Assembly: GCA_903862805.1 (NCBI GenBank)
Contig: CAIOZP010000231.1
Span: forward strand, 1 to 5,319
Length of the DNA stretch: 5,319 nt
Direction of reading: 5' to 3'
Source: an uncultured Fibrobacterota bacterium
Lineage (GTDB): Bacteria > Fibrobacterota > Chitinivibrionia > Chitinivibrionales > CAIOZP01
Shown here: positions 1-5,166 of the stretch, one piece after another
Numbering within the stretch: the stretch's first letter is position 1
Layout: each line of letters begins with the position of its first letter
The notes under the pieces: model-generated
The model's database searches: none
Told to the model about the DNA's origin: nothing
What the model saw: only the letters and a program-made list of their open reading frames with translations
Program-made: the position numbers and the translations under genes

Positions 1-780
1 CGAACGGCCGAGTCGGTCTTGTTGACATGCTGACCACCGGCACCACTTGCGCGATATGTGTCAACGCGGATTTCATCTTCAGGAATATCGAATGTCGTGT
101 CTTCTTCAAACACCGGATATGAATAGACCGATGCAAAAGAAGTATGACGACGCGCATTGGAATCGTAAGGAGAAATTCGCACGAGGCGATGAACACCGAT
201 CTCGGCTTTGAGATGACCGTAGGCGTACTCGGCATCGACCTGGATCGTCGCGCTTTTGAGTCCGGCTTCTTCGCCTTCCTGATAGTCGAGCACGGTGTGT
301 GCATGACCTTTGCGTTCGAGCCAGCGGCAGTACATGCGGAAAAGCATGTCGGCCCAGTCCTGGCTTTCGGTTCCACCGGCACCGGAGTGAATCGTAAGAA
401 TCGCAGGCGAGCCGTCGTCTTCGCCGGAGAGCTTGCGCACAAATTCCAATGTGTCAACTTCCTTGCGCAGAGCCGGAACGCCAAGCGCCAACTCAGCGAT
501 GGTCGCTTCGTCCTTCTCGTCGCGGGCCATGTTGTAGAGTTCGATGGTTGACTCGACATCGTAGGATGCGCGGTTCCAAGGCTCGACAACACGCTTCAAT
601 TCCTTTACACGCTTGAGCACCTTTTGCGCAGAAATATTATCGTTCCAGAAATCGGATGCAGCGGATTGTTCTTCGAGTTTTGCTATCTCTGCAAGTTTGT
701 CGTCGATGTCAAAGATACCCCCTGAGGTTGTCGATTCGGGTCTTCAGGGATTTCACATCATCAATCGAAAAATCGGCCAT
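1..780 (-). CDS. prfB: Peptide chain release factor 2 (RF2), N-terminal part, with programmed +1 frameshift; 3' end outside window
   Basis: RF2 reads UGA and UAA stop codons in the ribosomal A site and triggers hydrolysis of peptidyl-tRNA. ATG at 780-778 follows an AAGGA ribosome binding site 8 nt upstream. The first 23 codons run into an in-frame TGA at 711-709. Skipping T711 opens the +1 frame, which stays open to the window edge, so about 259 residues are visible of a usual length near 365. The peptidyl-transferase motif GGQ is at 38-30 (residues 248-250) within SGAGGQHVNKTDSAVR. The residue before SGAGGQ is Ala, where E. coli K-12 has Thr246. The stop-recognition tripeptide, normally SPF, reads SPY at 173-165 (residues 203-205) within RISPYDSNARRHTSF. 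RF1 is excluded because it carries a PxT-type tripeptide and no frameshift. The next gene on this strand ends 178 bp upstream, so prfB probably has its own promoter. Confidence 0.97.
708..723 (-). promoter_or_regulatory. prfB programmed +1 frameshift (autoregulatory) site
   Basis: The minus strand reads AGGGGGTATCTTTGAC. It comprises an internal Shine-Dalgarno-like AGGGGG, a 3-nt spacer, the slippery CTT codon (714-712), the in-frame TGA (711-709) and a following C. This equals the E. coli prfB recoding site as I recall it. In the known mechanism, low RF2 lets the ribosome pause at the poor-context UGA-C and slip +1 to make full-length RF2, while abundant RF2 terminates at codon 24. Both reading frames are open as required on either side, which makes a sequencing error very unlikely. 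Confidence 0.97.
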
Positions 781-809
781 TGGGCGGGTCCTTAAATTTG
801 TAGATGGCA

Positions 810-837
810 AATATAGATTTTTTCAGATCTTTGCGAC
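810..837 (-). promoter_or_regulatory. Candidate prfB promoter
   Basis: On the minus strand, TATATT (815-810) matches 5 of 6 bases of a sigma-70 -10 box. A weak -35 candidate GTCGCA (837-832) lies 16 nt upstream. Initiation near 803 would leave a short leader of about 23 nt before the ATG at 780. The placement is sensible, but the -35 matches only 3 of 6 bases. Confidence 0.3.
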
Positions 838-958
838 AGAAGAATAAGGCAGGAAAGCAAGTGCCGGAGAAAGGTGCGGAAAAATGAGATGAGACCCGTC
901 ACGAAAATTGCGCAGACAGAACAAACCAAGCGCTTTCAGAAATAAGGTTTTCCGATCT

Positions 959-2170
959 TCAAGCAGCGACCTTTTCCCGCTTCTTTTCTAAAATAAGTTT
1001 TCTGTATTCTGTCGGGCTGCATGAGAAGGCTTCGCGGAAGGTCCGGTTGAAGCTGGTTGGATATTGATAACCCACGGCAATCGCGATCTCGGTGACATTC
1101 CGGTCGGTTTCGCGCAAAAGACGTGTTCCTTCGGCGAGGCGGACACGTGTTACATACTGCTTGAAACTCATGCGGTAGCCGCGTTCGATCAGATTTGAGA
1201 TCTGAGAAACGCAAACGCCAATTGCCTTCGCGGCATCGGCTACTGTTGCTTCGGCATCGTCGTAGTGATCGCCGATCCATGCAACGAGTTTGCCGAGATC
1301 TTCGTCACAGCGATTGCCGAGATTGACATGGCGCGCCTGTGGAAGAAGCATCGGCTTTCTGCGGAAAGCCAGCAATGCAAGAAGCACCGCAACAAGTGCG
1401 GCGGCAGTGCCAGAAAGAATCAGCGGAAGATTGTTGTATTCGAGACTTATTCTGCTGATGGCGATAGAAACCGGCGAGTCGCATTTTGTCAATGTGCCGG
1501 CGCCAATGTTGAGCGAAAGCGTGCGTGCCGGATTGTCCGCCGGAAGCTGGGCTTTAAGCAGTCCGTTCTGCTCGTACCACCATGTCGGTGTCGTTGCGGT
1601 TTTGATCGGAACCGAAATGTGGCAGTTGCCGTCAAGATTGTCGAAGCCCGTTTCGTGACTGCGGGCGGTGTTTGTATTGCGACGGTCAGTGATGCCGTCA
1701 ATGAAGGTTGCGAAATCTACCGACAGGCTGTGTGTTCCGGAAACTGCACAGGCGACATTAATGTGGTCAAAGCCGGACAGGTCGATAAATCCCAGCACTG
1801 TGTCTTTGGGGACGATGGAGATTCCGGCATAAGGATCGGCAATGGTTCCGCCGAGCTGAAGATTGCAGCGAAGAGCATTTCCGACAGATTCTACATGAAC
1901 AGAAGATGTTCCGGCAGATGTGTCGGCAGCATCGGAATAGGTTTGAAACGACAGCCCTGAATTTCCGGCAAGAAGATCACGTGATTGACGGAATGCGAGA
2001 GACAAGAATAATCCTGCCGAAAGAACGGCAAAGAATACAGCGCCAGTAATCATCCGTTTTCCGACGGACGCGGCCGACTTGCCTCTCAGATGTGTGAAGC
2101 GACGAAAAAATCCGCTTCTGCGGGATGCGGCCGGAGCGCCGGCCTTTGTCACGAAAGATTTCTTTTCCAT
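959..2170 (-). CDS. Membrane-anchored AraC-family transcriptional regulator with extracytoplasmic sensor-like domain
   Basis: This is a 403-residue protein. The basic N-terminus (residues 1-39) precedes a membrane helix at about 40-60. A mostly beta-looking, presumably extracytoplasmic region spans about 61-247, and a second helix spans about 248-269 (LPLILSGTAAALVAVLLALL). The cytoplasmic C-terminus (about 289-392) is an AraC/XylS DNA-binding domain with two helix-turn-helix units, TVADAAKAIGVCVSQISNLI (309-328) and NVTEIAIAVGYQYPTSFNRTF (358-378), then the family's typical FSCSPTEYRK ending. The middle domain has the motifs DLSGFDHI and PTWWYEQNG and four cysteines (102, 141, 183, 230), which could form disulfides. 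A carbohydrate-binding-like beta-sandwich is possible but is inference. Start at 2170 is chosen because AGGGG lies 7 nt upstream. An in-frame GTG at 2332 would add 54 low-complexity residues and has no ribosome binding site. Signal and target genes are unknown; direct transmembrane signalling to DNA is inferred from architecture. Confidence 0.85.
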   Translation of the reverse strand: MEKKSFVTKAGAPAASRRSGFFRRFTHLRGKSAASVGKRMITGAVFFAVLSAGLFLSLAFRQSRDLLAGNSGLSFQTYSDAADTSAGTSSVHVESVGNALRCNLQLGGTIADPYAGISIVPKDTVLGFIDLSGFDHINVACAVSGTHSLSVDFATFIDGITDRRNTNTARSHETGFDNLDGNCHISVPIKTATTPTWWYEQNGLLKAQLPADNPARTLSLNIGAGTLTKCDSPVSIAISRISLEYNNLPLILSGTAAALVAVLLALLAFRRKPMLLPQARHVNLGNRCDEDLGKLVAWIGDHYDDAEATVADAAKAIGVCVSQISNLIERGYRMSFKQYVTRVRLAEGTRLLRETDRNVTEIAIAVGYQYPTSFNRTFREAFSCSPTEYRKLILEKKREKVAA

Positions 2171-2284
2171 TTCATTGCCCCTGTTTCCAGAATGCAGAAT
2201 CGCCGACCACAAACTGTTTGAGCTTGAAGGTAAATGAAATCTTGCAACTTTTTTTGAAGGAGGGTGGGCTTTACAGGTTACTAA

Positions 2285-2297
2285 AGAAGTAGCTTCT
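2285..2297. repeat. 13-bp inverted repeat upstream of the AraC-type gene
   Basis: AGAAG-TAG-CTTCT has perfect 5-bp arms. It is flanked by a CTAAAG direct repeat (2281-2286 and 2296-2301, 15-bp period). It lies 115 bp upstream of the regulator's start, inside the 216-bp gap between this gene and the ATPase gene. A regulator operator is conceivable, but short palindromes of this size also arise by chance. I see no convincing promoter boxes in this gap. Confidence 0.25.
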
Positions 2298-2355
2298 AAA
2301 GGATTTGAGAGCGAAAACGAATGACCTGACACACGATCACGAAGTTTGCAGCCGC

Positions 2356-2375
2356 AAAGACTCCGGAGAGACTTT
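2356..2375 (-). terminator. Possible weak terminator hairpin after the ATPase gene
   Basis: It lies 12 bp beyond the TAA of the ATPase gene. The arms AAAG/CTTT and CTC/GAG pair around a 4-nt loop, with one internal mismatch. In the minus direction the U-tract is only three bases, so it is a poor intrinsic terminator. A second small hairpin, TTTGC-AGCC-GCAAA, follows at 2345-2358 and overlaps it. Confidence 0.2.
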
Positions 2376-2386
2376 TTAGTAGCCTG

Positions 2387-4288
2387 TTAATCGTCGAGCG
2401 TTGATCCAAGCACCTGTTCAAGTGTGGTTACACCCATCATCACCTTTTGCAAACCATCCTGGCGAAGCGTGAGGAAGTCGCCGCGCTGGAGGAGGTATTT
2501 CTTGATCTCGTCGGTCGAGGCTTTTTCAACTACGAGGCGTTCGAGTTGCTGATCAGAGACGAGCAACTCGTAAACACCGGTTCGGCCTTTGTATCCGGAG
2601 TTGTGACATTGCTGACAACCCTGTCCTTTGAACAGCTTTGTGTCGAGAGGGATTCCGTACTTCTGGAGAATGACCGGATCCTCCTGATATTCGGCACGGC
2701 AACGCGAACAGATGCGGCGCACCAGCCTCTGCGCGAGAATTCCGCGGACGGTGCAGGCGACGAGGTATGATTCGATTCCCATATCGAAAAGACGCGTATA
2801 GGCCGAAGCCGAATCGTTTGTATGCAAAGTCGAAAAAACCATGTGCCCCGTCAAAGCTGCCTGAATCGCCATGCGTGCTGTTTCGAGGTCTCGCATTTCA
2901 CCAACCATTATTATGTCGGGATCCTGACGCAGAATGGCGCGCATACCGGCCGCGAATGTAAAATCGGCCTTGTTGTTGATCTGCCCCTGCGTGATTCCAT
3001 CCATAACCGATTCGACCGGATCTTCCATTGTCGTGATGTTTTTCTTGCCCTGATAAAGCATGTTTATCGACGCGAGTCCGGCATAAAGCGTTGTCGATTT
3101 ACCGCTGCCGGTCGGGCCGGTGACAAGCAGAATACCATCGGGAAGAGACAGGAGTTTGTCGAGATTTGTACGCATCGCAGGAAGGAATCCGAGCTGGTCG
3201 AGATTCATCTGCGAACCCTGATTGTCGATAATACGCATGACAATCTTTTCGTTTGTTCCTCTTGTACGGGTTTTTGCAGGGAAGGTGTTCACGCGCAAGT
3301 CAACCTCGCGTCCCTGATAGCGGATCTGGAATTGTCCATCCTGCGGGCGACGTTTTTCAGCGATGTCCATGTTGGCCATGATCTTCAGGCGCGACACGAT
3401 CTGCGCACGCATGGTCAGTGGAATCGGATTTTTTTCGACAAGATCGCCGTCGATGCGATAACGCAGCCGGTAATAGCGTTCCATCGGCTCTATATGAATA
3501 TCTGATGCTCCGTCGGCAATGGCCTGCGAAACGATCAGGTTGACGATCTTGACGACCTGCTGCCCTTCTTCATCGGTAAGCTGCTCGCCTTCATCATCAT
3601 CGGAAACAACGTCCATATCGGTTTTCGAGTCGGGTGTCCCGCCGAGCATTTCCGCCATGTTGGCGAGCTTGTTGGAGAAAATGCGCTCAATCGCGGCGAC
3701 AATACTTTTTTCGGAGGCAATGACCGGTTCGATCTCGCGTCCTGTCTTGAATTTCAGGTGATCGATGGTGCGCAGGTTCGATGGGTCGGCCATTGCAACG
3801 GTGATCACACCATTGTTCTCGTATAGCGGAATGATTTTATAACGGCGAACCATTTCCTCGGGAATTACATCGGCAAGTCGAGGCGAAAGCTGGAAGTTGT
3901 CGAGAACTACATGCTGAATATCGAGCTGCGCCGAGAGAACATCGATCAGTTTTTCTTCGGAGATGTAGCCGAGTTCAACAAGGCATTTGCCGAGCTGTTT
4001 GCCGGATCGCTTCTGCATCTCAAGGCCTTCGTCGATCTGCTTCGGCTGGATAAATCCTTGATCGACCAGAACTTCACCAATTCGTTTGCGCTGATTGAGC
4101 TGAATCTGCTGGCCGAGCACCGCCGTGAGGTCTTCGTCCTTGATATATCCGAGCTTGACAAGAATGGAGCCGATGGTTACGCCGAGGCGTTTGCTTTCTT
4201 GAAGTGCGTACATGAGCTGATCGTGATTGATCAGACCTTGTGCCAGCAGGATTTCTCCGAGCTTCTTCGATCTTCTTTGCATCATCAT
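2387..4288 (-). CDS. gspE: GspE/PilB-family hexameric ATPase for type II secretion or type IV pilus assembly, with tandem MshEN-like domains
   Basis: This is a complete 633-residue cytoplasmic motor ATPase that powers pilin or pseudopilin assembly. The N-terminus holds four half-motifs of the MshEN type (residues 9-32, 38-61, 69-92, 98-121), paired by 5-residue spacers into two domains. A GspE N-terminal domain spans about 122-205, then an acidic linker (about 218-241, SDDDEGEQLTDEEG). The ATPase core shows Walker A GPTGSGKST (391-399), Asp box TMEDPVE (420-426), Walker B region DPDIIMVGEMRD (456-467, Glu464) and His box GHMVFSTLHTND (481-492). Two CxxC pairs (Cys527/530 and 558/561) form the zinc site found in assembly ATPases and usually absent from PilT retraction ATPases. 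The family C-terminus is present (TLRQDGLQKVMMGVTTLEQVL). The start is one of three consecutive ATGs (4288, 4285, 4282) with no strong ribosome binding site. No other secretion or pilus gene is in the window, so GspE versus PilB cannot be decided; the symbol names the family only. Confidence 0.95.
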   Translation of the reverse strand: MMMQRRSKKLGEILLAQGLINHDQLMYALQESKRLGVTIGSILVKLGYIKDEDLTAVLGQQIQLNQRKRIGEVLVDQGFIQPKQIDEGLEMQKRSGKQLGKCLVELGYISEEKLIDVLSAQLDIQHVVLDNFQLSPRLADVIPEEMVRRYKIIPLYENNGVITVAMADPSNLRTIDHLKFKTGREIEPVIASEKSIVAAIERIFSNKLANMAEMLGGTPDSKTDMDVVSDDDEGEQLTDEEGQQVVKIVNLIVSQAIADGASDIHIEPMERYYRLRYRIDGDLVEKNPIPLTMRAQIVSRLKIMANMDIAEKRRPQDGQFQIRYQGREVDLRVNTFPAKTRTRGTNEKIVMRIIDNQGSQMNLDQLGFLPAMRTNLDKLLSLPDGILLVTGPTGSGKSTTLYAGLASINMLYQGKKNITTMEDPVESVMDGITQGQINNKADFTFAAGMRAILRQDPDIIMVGEMRDLETARMAIQAALTGHMVFSTLHTNDSASAYTRLFDMGIESYLVACTVRGILAQRLVRRICSRCRAEYQEDPVILQKYGIPLDTKLFKGQGCQQCHNSGYKGRTGVYELLVSDQQLERLVVEKASTDEIKKYLLQRGDFLTLRQDGLQKVMMGVTTLEQVLGSTLDD

Positions 4289-4290
4289 AG

Positions 4291-4301
4291 GGGATTATCC
4301 C
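4291..4301. repeat. 11-bp inverted repeat abutting the ATPase start codon
   Basis: GGGATTATCCC is a perfect inverted repeat (5-bp arms, central T) that ends 2 bp before the first ATG of the ATPase gene. It occupies the place of the ribosome binding site. As RNA it could fold as GGGA-UAA-UCCC. It might be an operator, a translational element or chance. Confidence 0.3.
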
Positions 4302-4340
4302 GTTTATCTTGGGTCGAAGTTTCAGCCATACTCAACGCAC

Positions 4341-4346
4341 TAAAAT
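4341..4346 (+). promoter_or_regulatory. Candidate -10 box for the membrane-protein gene
   Basis: TAAAAT matches 5 of 6 bases of the sigma-70 -10 consensus and lies within the AT-rich divergent intergenic region. The surrounding AAAATATTTT (4342-4351) is a perfect 10-bp palindrome. No good -35 is visible at normal spacing. Initiation near 4353 would leave a 25-43 nt leader, depending on the start used. Confidence 0.25.
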
Positions 4347-4377
4347 ATTTTCAGCAAAGGCACCCGACTGAAAAAAT

Positions 4378-4962
4378 GTGAAAGCGGCAGGGCGAATGAA
4401 AACGGCAAAAAGCAACGGACTGAATTTTCCGATGGAACGTGGTGTCGGGATTATAGAAATCCGGATCGACAGTCTCGGCCGGTTCTTCAACACGCTTGAC
4501 CCTTCGCCGTTTCACAGCCGCGACATCGACGACGATGCCGAGCGCTATATCGTTGACTCGGTGCGAATGTTCCAGCTTTCCGAAAAACTGAAGCTACGCT
4601 TTGTCCTCCCGCAAAACGAACATCGCGAAGCGGTGAACGTGCTGCCGCAGGCGCTTGATCATTTCTTCGGATTCCGCGCGGCGATGGCCGGACGCGAACT
4701 TCGCGCGATTCTTCTTGAGGGTCGTATGGCTATGCTGCTCGGACTCGTGTTTCTGGGTTCATGTATCAGCCTTCGTTTCGTGCTCGGTTTTCTTTCGGGC
4801 AGCCCGGGCGGCAATGTTCTGCTCGAAGGGCTGAGCATTACCGGCTGGGTCGCAATGTGGAAACCGGTGCAGATATTCCTTTACGACTGGTGGCCTGTCT
4901 TCAGAAAGAAAAAAATCTACGAGAAGATTTCAGGTCTGACACTTGAGATTGTTATCGAGTAG
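4378..4962 (+). CDS. Conserved two-helix membrane protein of unknown function
   Basis: This is a 194-residue protein from GTG at 4378. The soluble N-terminal part (about 20-115) includes IRIDSLGRFFNTLDPSPFHSRDIDDDAERYIV. Two membrane helices follow at about 117-139 and 147-168, and a short basic tail begins RKKKIYEKISG. The segment GWVAMWKPVQIFLYDWWP (156-173) resembles a motif I recall in an uncharacterised bacterial family with this architecture. No function is known to me. The gene is divergent from the ATPase gene across 89 bp. The start is uncertain. GTG at 4378 has no clear ribosome binding site. ATG at 4396 is preceded by CAGGG only 3 nt away. ATG at 4432 sits just before the conserved-looking part. 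The reading frame itself is secure because motif, hydrophobicity and length are coherent. Confidence 0.75.
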   Translation: MKAAGRMKTAKSNGLNFPMERGVGIIEIRIDSLGRFFNTLDPSPFHSRDIDDDAERYIVDSVRMFQLSEKLKLRFVLPQNEHREAVNVLPQALDHFFGFRAAMAGRELRAILLEGRMAMLLGLVFLGSCISLRFVLGFLSGSPGGNVLLEGLSITGWVAMWKPVQIFLYDWWPVFRKKKIYEKISGLTLEIVIE

Positions 4963-4983
4963 AGGCGACTTTTCTCTCGGCTC

Positions 4984-5012
4984 TTCCCATTTATCCTGCA
5001 CACAATTATTTT
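4984..5012 (+). promoter_or_regulatory. Candidate promoter for the structured leader and S4-domain gene
   Basis: TTCCCA (4984-4989, 4 of 6 matches to -35) and TATTTT (5007-5012, 4 of 6 to -10) are separated by 17 nt. Initiation would fall near 5019, at the first base of the first hairpin, leaving a leader of about 148 nt. The spacing and position support it; the box matches are only moderate. Confidence 0.35.
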
Positions 5013-5018
5013 ATGGAG

Positions 5019-5142
5019 GTCGGGTACTCGCCCGACGGTTTCGTCGGTGATTCTGCGGACGCAGATTATCGGCAACGGTCCCGAGACGGGGCAACTAAAC
5101 CGGTTCTGTAAACGCAGAGCCTCAACGCCGCGATGATGCGGC
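5019..5142 (+). promoter_or_regulatory. Candidate structured 5' leader RNA (six hairpins) upstream of the S4-domain gene
   Basis: The 204-bp region between the membrane-protein gene and the S4 gene contains these inverted repeats. (1) GTCGGG/CCCGAC, 5019-5024 with 5031-5036. (2) CCGACG/CGTCGG, 5032-5037 with 5042-5047; it shares five bases with (1), so only one can form. (3) TCTGC/GCAGA, 5052-5056 with 5061-5065. (4) GTCCCG/CGGGGC, 5078-5083 with 5087-5092, one wobble. (5) GGTTCTGT/GCAGAGCC, 5102-5109 with 5114-5121, two wobbles. (6) GCCGC/GCGGC, 5127-5131 with 5138-5142. GGCAAC occurs three times (5071, 5090, 5140). A GGAGG ribosome binding site begins 13 nt after the last stem. There is no uridine run typical of an attenuator, so translational control would be more likely. 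I recognise no known riboswitch family. It could also be a small RNA or a remnant of a repetitive element. Confidence 0.4.
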
Positions 5143-5155
5143 AACAACATTTTCC

Positions 5156-5160
5156 GGAGG
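5156..5160 (+). promoter_or_regulatory. Ribosome binding site deciding the S4-gene start
   Basis: GGAGG lies 6 nt before ATG at 5167. It is the strongest Shine-Dalgarno sequence in the window and fixes the start of the gene to its right. Confidence 0.85.
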
Positions 5161-5166
5161 ACTGAC

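Noticed and set aside
144..551. Plus-strand open frame opposite prfB
   Set aside because: The minus strand encodes RF2 with the GGQ and tripeptide motifs across this stretch. The plus frame is a shadow with no ribosome binding site.
781..958. Search for an intrinsic terminator after the AraC gene
   Set aside because: The gap contains a short AAGCGCTT palindrome but no stable hairpin followed by a uridine run, so no terminator is called.
1265..1960. Long plus-strand open frame opposite the AraC gene, and similar ones opposite the ATPase (e.g. 2822-3505, 3911-4381)
   Set aside because: These are antisense shadows of clearly recognisable genes. Their translations show no domain, motif or ribosome binding site.
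2171..2332. N-terminal extension of the AraC regulator from a GTG at 2332
   Set aside because: There is no ribosome binding site, and the 54 extra residues look like translated intergenic sequence. ATG at 2170 has AGGGG at ideal spacing.
5013..5111. A 32-codon plus-strand open frame starting MEVGYSPDGF
   Set aside because: It has no ribosome binding site, its ATG overlaps the likely -10/start region, and its bases are explained better by the inverted repeats.
5086..5142. Resemblance to a c-di-GMP-I (GEMM) riboswitch: GGGGCAAC followed by ACGCAGAGCCTC, close to the GEMM segments GGGCAAAC and ACGCAAAGCC
   Set aside because: The intervening segment cannot form the GNRA-capped helix of GEMM, and the second helix with its tetraloop receptor is absent. 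The local hairpins at 5102-5121 and 5127-5142 pair differently. A covariance-model search would settle it.
4963..5166. tRNA, tmRNA or SRP RNA in the hairpin-rich gap
   Set aside because: No cloverleaf, T-loop GGTTCGA, CCA end, tmRNA tag frame or SRP core motif could be found.
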